64,000 nt of DNA from Natrinema altunense (GTDB lineage Archaea > Halobacteriota > Halobacteria > Halobacteriales > Natrialbaceae). Numbering within the stretch: the stretch's first letter is position 1; the number at the start of each line of letters is the position of its first letter. The notes below the pieces were generated by a model. The model was given only the letters and a program-made list of their open reading frames with translations, had not been told where the DNA came from and searched no databases. A program made the position numbers and the translations under genes. This document shows, piece after piece, positions 33,668 to 41,628 of the stretch. The stretch covers positions 36,766-100,765 of the forward strand of contig NZ_JNCS01000012.1 in assembly GCF_000731985.1 (NCBI RefSeq), read 5' to 3'.

Positions 33668-34807
33668 GTGACGGCCGAATCGACGGCGGTCGCCGAGCCG
33701 CTCGCGGCGTTCCTGCGGTCCAAAGCGAAGGGCAGCGAGGAAAGCGGGAACTATCGACGGAACCTCGAGCGCTGTATTGACGACTTCCTTGACTGGCTCG
33801 AGGCGGAGACCGGTTCGGACGTGACGTTCGCGGAGCTAGACGAACGGACGTTCCGACGGTACGCTCGAGCGCTTGCGGGACGGGATCTCGCACCGGGAAC
33901 GGTTCGGACGTACTACGCACACGTCAGTGCCTATATCGGGTGGTGCGTTCGCGAGGGGCTCCTCGAGGCGAACTACGCCCAGCGGAACGTCGCGACGGAA
34001 CCGCTCCCGGAAACCGACGGCCGACGATCCGGCGAGCAACAGTCGTGGACCGACGAGCATCGAGTGCGGATCACGCGCTACGTCGACGAACGAGCGCACG
34101 ATGCCGCCGACGAGAAGGGACTCGATGCGATTCAGGAGTTTCGCGATCGAGCGCTCGTGTACGTTCTCTGTTATGCCGGCGTTCGCGGCGGTGAGATCTT
34201 CGCAGACCCGAAGGACGATCGTCGAAACGGCCTCGAGTGGGGCGATGTCTCGCTCGAGGATCGGACGATGACCGTCCTCGCGAAAAAGCAGGACTGGTCC
34301 GATCGGTCACTGACCGAGCAGGCTATAAAGCCTATGTTACGATACAGAAGAATACTCGATCCCGCTGGAGACGACTGGCCGGTGTTCCCGACGTTTCACC
34401 TCCCGACACTGTACGGGACGCTCCGAACGGGACTCCGGGAAGTACACGGCTGGTCGGCGGACGAGATCGAGGACTTCGTCGAGGGGTGTACCGGTCAGTC
34501 GGAGGTTTTCGACGCGCTTCGCGAGTACGAACTGACACCGTCGTCGATCAACACCGATGGCGCTCGTCGGATCATGCGCCGTCTCTGTGACGCGGCCGAA
34601 ATAGACCTCGACGACGAACACGGCTACCTCGTCCCCCACGGTGGCCGTCGCGGCGTCGGCGAGGTGATGGTGCGACAGCGTGGATTCACCGCCGCCGCTC
34701 GCCTGCTGGATAACAGCGAAGCGGTGGTCCGGGAGTCGTACTCGCATATCGAAGCGAAAGAGATGGCCGAAGCCGCCGGTGACGCGTTCGTAGCGCACGA
34801 TTCGTGA
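33668..34807 (+). CDS. Tyrosine recombinase/integrase (XerC/D-like)
   Basis: 379 residues from GTG 33668. An N-terminal core-binding domain (residues 5-105) is followed by the catalytic domain with Arg173 (YAGVRGGEI), His324 and Arg327 (PHGGRRGVGE) and the nucleophile Tyr358 (ESYSHIEAKE). The usual LGH motif is LLDN here, so that second His is replaced by Asn. It lies exactly where decayed accessory genes give way to intact catabolic genes, so it may have moved part of the accessory region. No tRNA gene is seen beside it. Confidence 0.85.
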   Translation: MTAESTAVAEPLAAFLRSKAKGSEESGNYRRNLERCIDDFLDWLEAETGSDVTFAELDERTFRRYARALAGRDLAPGTVRTYYAHVSAYIGWCVREGLLEANYAQRNVATEPLPETDGRRSGEQQSWTDEHRVRITRYVDERAHDAADEKGLDAIQEFRDRALVYVLCYAGVRGGEIFADPKDDRRNGLEWGDVSLEDRTMTVLAKKQDWSDRSLTEQAIKPMLRYRRILDPAGDDWPVFPTFHLPTLYGTLRTGLREVHGWSADEIEDFVEGCTGQSEVFDALREYELTPSSINTDGARRIMRRLCDAAEIDLDDEHGYLVPHGGRRGVGEVMVRQRGFTAAARLLDNSEAVVRESYSHIEAKEMAEAAGDAFVAHDS

Positions 34808-34924
34808 GAGCACCCTAGACAGAGTGTTCCCGGCCGCGCTCTTCCGACGGCGAGTACCTGCCACTTGGCTCCCGGTCCGTGACGTGTTCGTGACTCTCAC
34901 AGCGATGGCGATCGGTTCCGGGCT

Positions 34925-35758
34925 CTATCTGTCGATGTCCCGTTCGGCGAGGAACTCCTCGAGCAACTCGAGGCAGACGGACGGCCGATCGCGGAAGATC
35001 GTATGTCCCGCGCCGTCGACGCTTCGGACTGTGGTGGTCCCGGTTGCCCACCGTCGATCCCGCGAGGGAGTCGTGTAGGAAGCGACGGTAGGGTCGGGAC
35101 GAAGGAGCAGCGTCGGACAGGGCGGGTCCGGGAGGACGGTTTCCAACGGCTCGAAACCACGCTTCGTAATCCCCAGTACCTGAGACCGCACTTGCTTTCG
35201 AGCGGTGGCCAGTACGTCGGCGAAACGGGGGTACCGTGGTTCGAACTCGTCACGAAGCGATTCGTGAGTGGCGGTACTCCACCGGTCGAGCTGGGCTCGT
35301 TTGTTCGGGAGGTGATCCTCCCCGAGCGCTTCGAACAGCTGTGCGGGGTGATCCTCCAAAACGAGCGCTCGAGGCTGGAGTCCGCTCCGGGCGGTGGCAC
35401 GAGCGATCGAATCCGCACCGAGCGAATGCCCGTACAGGATGGGGCGCTCGACGTTCAGGGCGTCACAGAGGGCCAGCAGATCGTCCGTCATCGTTTCCGC
35501 GTCGTAGCCCGTCTCCGGGGCTTCGCTCAACCCGTGGCCTCGGGCGTCGTACAGTATCACCTCGTGCTCGTCGGCGAACTGTGCGGCGAGCGGGGCGAGA
35601 CACTGCCAATTGTCCGTGAACCCGTGTGCGAACAGCACGGGTGGCTCCTCTCCCGTGCCCGTCTTCACGAACCGATGTCGACAGCCGTTAGCTACGATCT
35701 CGCCGGAAGCCCAGTTCGACTCGAGATCCAGCTCCGACGGGTACGTGAGCCGGCTCAT
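34925..35758 (-). CDS. Alpha/beta hydrolase
   Basis: 277 residues from ATG 35758. HG oxyanion strand (LFAHGFTDNW), nucleophile elbow GHSLGA (Ser about residue 112), acid region after LLLRPD and His in GAGHTIFRD give a complete triad. The second-strand motif YDARGHGLSE is typical of ester/lactone hydrolases such as 3-oxoadipate enol-lactonase relatives. The substrate is unknown. Its place beside the aromatic island makes a lactonase or esterase role possible. Confidence 0.85.
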   Translation of the reverse strand: MSRLTYPSELDLESNWASGEIVANGCRHRFVKTGTGEEPPVLFAHGFTDNWQCLAPLAAQFADEHEVILYDARGHGLSEAPETGYDAETMTDDLLALCDALNVERPILYGHSLGADSIARATARSGLQPRALVLEDHPAQLFEALGEDHLPNKRAQLDRWSTATHESLRDEFEPRYPRFADVLATARKQVRSQVLGITKRGFEPLETVLPDPPCPTLLLRPDPTVASYTTPSRDRRWATGTTTVRSVDGAGHTIFRDRPSVCLELLEEFLAERDIDR

Positions 35759-36168
35759 TGTCGATGGCCGATCACCGACTTCCCGTTCGTTCCGTCGATG
35801 GAAGGCATGCGTTCGGTCACGGCGTATTCGACGCGGTTCGACTCGCTGTCGGTCGGTTACCTATTACAATCATATGTTCGTAACTGAAGCCGACGGCTCG
35901 CCGACCTGTGGTGTCGGCCGTGCGTCGTTCAATTCCGAATAGACGGCCGAGTAGGTTATACTCTCTCCACGACATATCGTGGTTTTAATAGTGGGTCGTG
36001 ATACCGTACCAGTTACGACGCTCCCGACGACGCCTCGTCACGATCCGGCAGAGCGATCCCGTCGCCTGCAATCCACGTTCCGTAGCTACCGCTTGCCTCC
36101 CTCGACCGCCGGAACCGACGTCGTTCAACCGAAGCAACTTATTTACGTGATGCTTCGGTACTACGATC
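35759..36168. other. Intergenic region upstream of the MaoC gene
   Basis: No coding frame is convincing. It holds the divergent promoters of the hydrolase and the MaoC gene; the MaoC TATA-like box is listed separately. Confidence 0.5.
36138..36146 (+). promoter_or_regulatory. TATA-like box of the MaoC gene
   Basis: cttatttac preceded by a purine-rich BRE-like gaagcaa, centred about 27 bases before ATG 36169; consistent with a leaderless transcript. Confidence 0.55.
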
Positions 36169-36630
36169 ATGGCCTATAGTTACGAGCCACATCACTTCGA
36201 AGACTTCGAGCCGGGTCAGGAGTTCGTAAGCGTCGGACGGACCGTCACCGAATCGGATTTCGTGATGCACTCGGCGCTGAGTGGTGACTGGACGGAACTC
36301 CACACGAACAAGGAGTACGCAGCGGAGCAGGACTTCGACGAGCGCATCGCACACGGTCCGATGACGTTCGTTCATGCGACGGGGTTCGTCTACCGAACGG
36401 GTATCGTCGAACGAACGGCCTACGCCTTCCTCGGAATGAACTACATGGACCTGCCCGAACCGGTCCACATCGGCGATACGATCTCGCTCGAGATCGTCGT
36501 CGACGAGAAAAAGGAAATCGGGGACCGCGACGACGTCGGGCTGGTCGTGCTCGACACGGAGATGACCAATCAAGACGGAACCGTCGTCTTCCAGGGCGAT
36601 ATGAAGTTCCTGATCAAAACGAAGCAGTAG
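36169..36630 (+). CDS. MaoC-like hydratase
   Basis: 153 residues, hot-dog fold. The (R)-hydratase signature is visible: DFVMHSALSGDWTELHTNKE supplies the Asp/His-type pair and RIAHGPMTFVHATGF the second conserved segment. MaoC hydratases add water to enoyl-CoA; the fused MaoC-like domain of bacterial PaaZ hydrolyses the oxepin-CoA ring. It sits directly before the paa operon (convergent), so a ring-opening or hydratase role in phenylacetate breakdown is plausible but not proven. Confidence 0.85.
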   Translation: MAYSYEPHHFEDFEPGQEFVSVGRTVTESDFVMHSALSGDWTELHTNKEYAAEQDFDERIAHGPMTFVHATGFVYRTGIVERTAYAFLGMNYMDLPEPVHIGDTISLEIVVDEKKEIGDRDDVGLVVLDTEMTNQDGTVVFQGDMKFLIKTKQ

Positions 36631-36640
36631 CGGAACGCGC

Positions 36641-36805
36641 TCAGGCGAACTTCTCGAACGGCTGCTGGCAGTTCTCGCAGAAGTGCATCGATCGACAGAG
36701 CGAGGGTCCCTTGGGATGGTCGCGTCTCGTCTCCGTCGACCCGCAGTAGGGACACCGTGCGTCGGTCTCACCGGTCGTCGTCGTGCTCGGATCGTTCTCC
36801 GTCAT
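36641..36805 (-). CDS. Stand-alone zinc ribbon equal to the PaaD C-terminal domain
   Basis: 54 residues, ATG 36805 overlapping the paaD stop (ATGA). Four cysteines in two pairs, CPYC and CENC, with GPSLCRSMHFCENCQQPF, match the C-terminal zinc ribbon of bacterial PaaD, which here is split off as its own gene. It closes the paa operon. Sequence is ordinary for the operon in GC and acidity. Confidence 0.8.
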   Translation of the reverse strand: MTENDPSTTTTGETDARCPYCGSTETRRDHPKGPSLCRSMHFCENCQQPFEKFA

Positions 36806-37218
36806 ACGCTAAGTCCGAAGTCCCGAAGGCTGTCTCTGCCTTCTTCGGTTACCATGCTCACGTTCCATTCCGGCGTGTACCGAAGTTCGACGGTCGCCTC
36901 GTCGACCTCCGGGACCGTTTCGGCCGCACATTTCACGTCGTTCAGCAGCATCTCTCGAGCGGGACAGCCCGTGTAGGTGAGCGTCATCGCCACGTCACAG
37001 CGACTGTCCGCGACATCGATGTCGTAAATCAGACCGAGATCGACGATACTGACGGGCATTTCGGGGTCCTCGACTTCGTAGAGGGCCTTCCAGACCTCGG
37101 CTTCGATGCCGTCCGCCTCCGATCCGGTTTTGGGATACTCGCTGGAGGGGTCCCCATCGCTGAAGTCGGTGAAGGTGCAGGCCTCGGAATCCGTCGGTGC
37201 GTTCGTCGGCATCGTCAT
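36802..37218 (-). CDS. paaD: PaaD, MIP18-type assembly/accessory subunit of phenylacetyl-CoA epoxidase
   Basis: 138 residues from ATG 37218, which overlaps the paaC stop (ATGA). The DUF59/MIP18 fold shows as VWKALYEVEDPEMPVSIVDL, GLIYDIDV and the Cys-containing LTYTGCPAREMLLNDV. PaaD is needed for maturation (probably iron or disulfide handling) of the PaaABC(E) oxygenase in bacteria. The zinc ribbon usually fused at its end is the separate gene at 36641. I rejected the earlier in-frame start at 37302 because it lies inside paaC. Confidence 0.9.
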   Translation of the reverse strand: MTMPTNAPTDSEACTFTDFSDGDPSSEYPKTGSEADGIEAEVWKALYEVEDPEMPVSIVDLGLIYDIDVADSRCDVAMTLTYTGCPAREMLLNDVKCAAETVPEVDEATVELRYTPEWNVSMVTEEGRDSLRDFGLSV

Positions 37219-38051
37219 TCCTCCGTCGCGCGGAGTTCGACAGGCGTTTCGAAATCGACCTCGCGATACGTCGCCGTGAACTCGTCGTAGAGGTCGTGCC
37301 ACGCATTGGTGTGCGTCCCATAGCGACCGCGACCGTTCGGTCGTGCCACCTCGTCAGGGTCGGGGACGGCCAGCCCCAGCGCTTCCAGCGACGGCCCGAT
37401 CGTTTCGAGCCACTCGGTACGCATCGCCGCGAGCGATTCGGTCCGGAACCCGAACGCGACGATATCGTCCTCGCGCGGTCCGGGATCGAACAGCGACAGC
37501 GCAGCGGGAAAGAGGTCGTCGAGCGCGTCCTGCATCCGAGCCTGCCCGTCGTCGTCCGCAGTCAGCCGCTCCAACCAGTTGGTGGCGTGTTCCCGATGGT
37601 ACGCCTCTTCCTCGAGCGCTTTCCCGACGCGATCCGCCAGCGGTGCGTAGCTCGTGTCGGCTACCGCCTTGAGTCGGATCCGTTCGGCAACGTCGTAGAG
37701 ATAGCCGCGGAGAACGGCATCGCCCCAGTTGCCCGCATCGAAGGGGCGTTCCACGAGTAGACTGTGGGTCCACTCGGTCGGGTCCCGCTCCCAGATACAC
37801 TCCGGCTCCGTGTACCCGAGTTGCTTGAGCAGGTCGTACCACAGGCGAGCGTGACCGAACTCGTCCTGTGCGATGTTGGCGATCGCGAGGTCCGACTCGA
37901 GGGTCGGGGCGTAAATCTGCCACTCGGTCAGGCGCTCGGCGTGGACGAATTCGTCGTCGGCCAGTCGGAAGAGCAACTCCTCGACCGCGGCCTGCTGTTC
38001 GGCGGAGAGGTCCCGTCTGTCGATGGCGTCGGGTCGCGGTGTCTCGCTCAT
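37215..38051 (-). CDS. paaC: PaaC, structural subunit of phenylacetyl-CoA epoxidase
   Basis: 278 residues from ATG 38051 (4-base overlap with paaB). Ferritin-like four-helix protein with DEFVHAERLTEWQIYAPTLE, IANIAQDEFGHARLWYDLL and EEEAYHREHATNWLERL, typical of PaaC, which pairs with PaaA but does not carry the functional diiron site. PaaABC adds oxygen to phenylacetyl-CoA to give the 1,2-epoxide. Length agrees with the bacterial proteins. Confidence 0.92.
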   Translation of the reverse strand: MSETPRPDAIDRRDLSAEQQAAVEELLFRLADDEFVHAERLTEWQIYAPTLESDLAIANIAQDEFGHARLWYDLLKQLGYTEPECIWERDPTEWTHSLLVERPFDAGNWGDAVLRGYLYDVAERIRLKAVADTSYAPLADRVGKALEEEAYHREHATNWLERLTADDDGQARMQDALDDLFPAALSLFDPGPREDDIVAFGFRTESLAAMRTEWLETIGPSLEALGLAVPDPDEVARPNGRGRYGTHTNAWHDLYDEFTATYREVDFETPVELRATEE

Positions 38052-38392
38052 GCTTCGTTCTCCTCCTCCCGGAGCGCCTCCCGGCGCTTGCGGGCCGCTT
38101 CGCGTTGTTCGGACTCACTGTCAGCGACTTCCTCGGCGAACGAGGCGTCGATGTCGTTGTACGTCATTGCCCATCGGTATGACTTGTCGGTTCGACCGCC
38201 GAACGCGGCGTCTTCGGCGGTCACCTCTCCGATCTCGTCCCGCGGCGTGACCCAGAGGGAGTTCGTTTGCATTCGTCGGGCGTGTTGAATCCGGGCGAAC
38301 AGCGTGGCCATTTCGCGATCCGGTGCGTGGACGTTGCCGACGTGTTCGTGGGAGTCGCCCGGTTCCTCCTGTCTGAATACTTCCCAAATCAT
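38048..38392 (-). CDS. paaB: PaaB, small subunit of phenylacetyl-CoA epoxidase
   Basis: 114 residues from ATG 38392 (MIWEVFRQEEPGDSHEHVGN). The PaaB signature HVGNVHAPDREMATLFARIQ and VTPRDEIGEVTAEDAAF is clear, followed by a charged helical tail longer than in E. coli. The gene lies 5 bases after paaA and overlaps paaC, in the conserved paaABCD order. Confidence 0.92.
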   Translation of the reverse strand: MIWEVFRQEEPGDSHEHVGNVHAPDREMATLFARIQHARRMQTNSLWVTPRDEIGEVTAEDAAFGGRTDKSYRWAMTYNDIDASFAEEVADSESEQREAARKRREALREEENEA

Positions 38393-38397
38393 CGGTT

Positions 38398-39336
38398 TTA
38401 GTCGGCCGCTTGTGGGGCCGGTCCGGTACTGGACTCCCACGTCTCAAGCGACTCGCGTACCCATTCGACCGCGTCCTGCCGGCGACGACGCGAGCCGATC
38501 TGTTCCTTCGAGCCCTCGTATTCGTTCCTCGAGATGGTCCAGAACTCCTCCCAGTCGAGGTCGTCCTCACGAACGGCCATCGTTCCGTCGTCCCGCTCGT
38601 AAATACGGGGATACTCCGGAATCTCCAACCCGTACTTTTCAGCCTTGGGGATATACATATTGAGGAACGACGTCCGGAGTTCGTCGTTCGTCGCCGTTTT
38701 GAGGCCGACGGCCTGGGCGAAGTCGTCGTGTACGCTCTCGTCGTTCGTCGGACCGAAGAACTGGAGGATGCGCGGCCACCACACGTCGAACGTCTCCTGC
38801 ATGCGCTCTTGGGTCGCCTTGGAGCCGTTCATGAGTTCCCGAAGGATCGACTCGCCGTGTTTCACGTGGAACCCCTCCTCGAAACAGACCTTATCCATCG
38901 CATGTGCGTACGGCGTCCAACTGGTCGACTTCAGCGTCGCCTGCCGACGCATCGCACCACCATCGACGAAGAAGTCGATCATCGGTGCCTCGTACCACGA
39001 ATCGACGGGATAGTGAAAGCAGTTCAGGAACTTCCCATCACCGGTCGCGAGTTCATCGAGCATCTCCGCTCGAGTTTTCACGCCCAGCGTCTCGGCAGCG
39101 CGATAGAGCAGTTGTGCGTGGCCGATTTCGTCCTGCACTTTCGCCGTGTTCGCCAGTTTCCGATCGAGCGAGGGCGCCTTTCGCGTAAACGTCTTGTCGA
39201 GGTACCCGCCCATGACCTCGCTGTTCGCGTGAAATTGGATCATTCGAGTCGCGGCTTTGCGATACTTCTCCGGGAGTTCGTCCCCCGGCCCGAACTCCCT
39301 GGGGCCTGCCCGTTCCATGACTGTCTCGAGGTCCAT
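38398..39336 (-). CDS. paaA: PaaA, catalytic subunit of phenylacetyl-CoA epoxidase
   Basis: 312 residues from ATG 39336. Diiron carboxylate motifs: KVQDEIGHAQLLYRAAETLG (ExxH) and CFEEGFHVKHGESILRELM (second ExxH), with Glu in the first helix region. The N-terminus YRKAATRMIQFHANSEVMGG and the core are close to bacterial PaaA. It is the first gene of the operon and has a leaderless-type start, with a TATA-like taaggta about 25 bases upstream. Electron supply (PaaE-type reductase) is not encoded in the window. Confidence 0.94.
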   Translation of the reverse strand: MDLETVMERAGPREFGPGDELPEKYRKAATRMIQFHANSEVMGGYLDKTFTRKAPSLDRKLANTAKVQDEIGHAQLLYRAAETLGVKTRAEMLDELATGDGKFLNCFHYPVDSWYEAPMIDFFVDGGAMRRQATLKSTSWTPYAHAMDKVCFEEGFHVKHGESILRELMNGSKATQERMQETFDVWWPRILQFFGPTNDESVHDDFAQAVGLKTATNDELRTSFLNMYIPKAEKYGLEIPEYPRIYERDDGTMAVREDDLDWEEFWTISRNEYEGSKEQIGSRRRRQDAVEWVRESLETWESSTGPAPQAAD

Positions 39337-39420
39337 ACGCGATACATCGTCGTATGGTACCTTACCGGTTGACCCGCGTATGTCGGGGATTTATACGACG
39401 ATCCGCCGTATCGACGCGTA
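39337..39420. promoter_or_regulatory. Divergent promoter with a perfect inverted repeat between paaA and the Bat-type regulator
   Basis: The 84 bases hold a perfect 10-bp inverted repeat, ATCGTCGTAT at 39346-39355 and ATACGACGAT at 39393-39402, centre to centre 47 bases. The right arm lies on the TATA-like tttatacg (39390-39397), 27 bases before the regulator ATG. The left arm lies just outside the paaA start; the paaA TATA-like box (minus strand taaggta, 39357-39364) lies between the arms. A binding site controlling both genes is likely. Confidence 0.6.
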
Positions 39421-40059
39421 ATGATCAGCGACTGTCTGATCGTCGAGTTCCGTATCACGGGTGACGACTGCCCGCTCGCGGAGGCGACGCGGGTGACGGG
39501 GACGGATATCGTCGCCCAGCCACCGCAGTTGCGAAGCGATGGGAACGTGCTTTTGCAGTTCAGTGCCTCGCCGCACGACGAACTCGCCGAAACGCTCGAC
39601 GGCGACGGGCGAATCCGGTACCTCCACCGATCGCGAACGGAGAACCGGGATAACTTCCGCTGTCTGTCGAAACAGCCCTGTATTATTCACCAACTCATCA
39701 GCGCCGGCCTGCTGGTCGACACCATCGAGTACCGGGCCGGCGAAGCGCTGTTAACCGGGGCGGTCGTCGGTCGGGACGTCCTCGACGGCGTCATGGAAAC
39801 CGCCGGCGAAACGGTCGGCGTTCGGTTGGAACGCATCTATCAACTCCACGGCGAGGACGATGAACCGGTCGCCAGTCGATGGGATCTCACACCCAGCCAG
39901 GTCGAGAGTATCCAGTACGCGCTGGAACTGAATTACTTCACCGTCCCTCGAGAGGCGGATGCGAGCGACGTCGCCGATGCGATCGGCATTAGCAAGTCGG
40001 CGTTTCTCGAGCGACTTCGCCGAGCGCAGGCCGCCCTGTTCAGGGATCTTTTCGGCTAG
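39421..40059 (+). CDS. Bat-type HTH_10 transcriptional regulator, probably of the paa operon
   Basis: 212 residues from ATG 39421. The last 55 residues are the haloarchaeal HTH_10 domain (LTPSQVESIQYALELNYFTV, ADAIGISKSAFLERLRRAQA). The first 150 residues form a regulatory domain of the bacterio-opsin activator type, with two Cys (CLSKQPCIIH) that might sense ligand or redox. Divergence from paaA and the shared inverted repeat make it the likely paa regulator. Confidence 0.85.
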   Translation: MISDCLIVEFRITGDDCPLAEATRVTGTDIVAQPPQLRSDGNVLLQFSASPHDELAETLDGDGRIRYLHRSRTENRDNFRCLSKQPCIIHQLISAGLLVDTIEYRAGEALLTGAVVGRDVLDGVMETAGETVGVRLERIYQLHGEDDEPVASRWDLTPSQVESIQYALELNYFTVPREADASDVADAIGISKSAFLERLRRAQAALFRDLFG

Positions 40060-40209
40060 TGCTCCGTCCGCAGCCAATGGACATCGGTTCGCGTGTTTGC
40101 AGCCGACTCGACCCCGTCGGACACAGTTTCCGGACCCACCGTTCGAACGGGCAGTGAGATCCAGTCCCACCGATAGAGCAAAGTCGTCGGACCATGTGAG
40201 CTGACGTGT

Positions 40210-40530
40210 ATGATAACCGTAGTCGATGTCCTCATCAGAGCGGACGGCTACACCCACGAGGAGTTCGTCGATCGCTGGCGAGGAGAGCACGTGGCGATCG
40301 CGTCGCAACTCCCCGGACTGAAACGCTACAGCACGTCAGTACCGACGGAGCCGGACGAGGCCGAGTACGACGGGGTTCTCAACCTCTCTTTCGAGAGCAT
40401 CGAAGCGATGAACGAGGCGTTCGCCTCGGATGTTGGAACGGACGTCATGGATGACGCTGCCGAATTCATCGACGTCGGTGCGGGACCGCGAATGGTCGTC
40501 GAGGAGACGACCCACGTGACCGACGAGTAA
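40210..40530 (+). CDS. EthD-family protein
   Basis: 106 residues from ATG 40210. Ferredoxin-like dimeric barrel pattern: VVDVLIRADGYTHEEFVDRW, HVAIASQLPGLKRYSTSVPT and SIEAMNEAFASDVGTDVMDD are typical of EthD/ABM-like proteins, which assist ring-modifying or ether-degrading enzymes. It lies between the regulator and an amidohydrolase gene and may act in the same aromatic pathway. No catalytic assignment. Confidence 0.75.
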   Translation: MITVVDVLIRADGYTHEEFVDRWRGEHVAIASQLPGLKRYSTSVPTEPDEAEYDGVLNLSFESIEAMNEAFASDVGTDVMDDAAEFIDVGAGPRMVVEETTHVTDE

Positions 40531-40541
40531 CCAGTGGGGGT

Positions 40542-41414
40542 CTAGAGGCCGAAAAATGCCTCCGCGTTCTCGAAGAGCAGTCGCTGCTGGGTCGCCTCAT
40601 CGTAGTCGGTATGAGCGGCGAAGGACTCGAGCCACTCGTCCGGGTGGATCATCGGGTAGTCCGTCCCGAACATGACCTTGTCACTGAGGACCGAACCTGC
40701 ATACTGCAGTACTTGCTCGTCGATGTACTTCGGCAGCCACCCCGAGAGATCCATATAGACGTTCCCCTTCTGTTGACAGACCGCGAGTTGCTCCGCTTCC
40801 CACGGGAACGCCGGATGTGCGATCAGGATCTCGAGGTCCGGATGCTCGGCGGCGATATCGTCGATGAGCAGCGGATTCCCGTGTTTGACCTTCAACCCGC
40901 GTCCGCCCGCCGAACACGCACCGAGCGTCGAGTTCCCGCCGTGGAAGACGACCGGGACTCCGAGGTCTTCGATCGTCGCCCACAGGTCCTCGTACTCGGG
41001 AGCGGACGGATCGAACCCCTGTGCGATCTGTTGAAATTTGAAGCCGGAGAGATCGAGGTCTTCGACGCACCGGATCGCTTCTTCCACGCAGTCGTCTTTG
41101 AGCGGATCGACGCTGCCGAATCCGATGAAAAAGTCGGGATATTCGTCCCGAACTTCGGCGACGTAGTCGTTTGGAACGGGCGGATTCCCGGTATTCGTCT
41201 CGGCGTCCCAGCCCAACAACACGGCGCGGCCGATGCCCGCGTCGGCGTATTCCGCCCGCATTTCCTCGTATCCCCACGTCTCGAGGTCGGTGCCGAACTT
41301 TCGAGCCGCGTCTTGCATCATCTTTCCGCCGGCTTCTTCCAGGAACTCCGCCGTCGGCTGATGAGCGTGCGTATCGATGAGCCGTTGCTCGGCTACTCCC
41401 GGGAGCTGGTCCAT
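40542..41414 (-). CDS. Amidohydrolase-2 (TIM-barrel metal hydrolase)
   Basis: 290 residues from ATG 41414. The metal-binding HxH is in LIDTHAHQPT, followed by VVFHGGN, LIAHPAFPW and the Asp in KVMFGTDYPM, the layout of the ACMS-decarboxylase/gamma-resorcylate-decarboxylase family. These enzymes decarboxylate or hydrolyse aromatic acids or ring-cleavage products. The in-frame extension to 41630 overlaps paaK and its promoter, so I rejected it. Substrate unknown. Confidence 0.82.
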   Translation of the reverse strand: MDQLPGVAEQRLIDTHAHQPTAEFLEEAGGKMMQDAARKFGTDLETWGYEEMRAEYADAGIGRAVLLGWDAETNTGNPPVPNDYVAEVRDEYPDFFIGFGSVDPLKDDCVEEAIRCVEDLDLSGFKFQQIAQGFDPSAPEYEDLWATIEDLGVPVVFHGGNSTLGACSAGGRGLKVKHGNPLLIDDIAAEHPDLEILIAHPAFPWEAEQLAVCQQKGNVYMDLSGWLPKYIDEQVLQYAGSVLSDKVMFGTDYPMIHPDEWLESFAAHTDYDEATQQRLLFENAEAFFGL

Positions 41415-41435
41415 GTCGGGTATGTCAGGTCGAAT

Positions 41436-41445
41436 GATAAAAACG
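41436..41445 (-). promoter_or_regulatory. TATA-like box of the amidohydrolase gene
   Basis: Read on the minus strand as cgtttttatc, about 26 bases before ATG 41414; leaderless spacing. Confidence 0.45.
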
Positions 41446-41628
41446 TATGGGTCACGCGACGACCGCCCGCTCGAGCCGTTTCGTCCCCGGCTCCGAGCGG
41501 CCGTCCCGGTCGTACTGGCGGTGGAATACTTATAGCTCCCATATATTGGGGTTGTGTGATAAGTGGATGTGTACGGTATGGTAACTCGAGACGCATTCAC
41601 GGGACTACCGGGAACACGATCGCCACTC

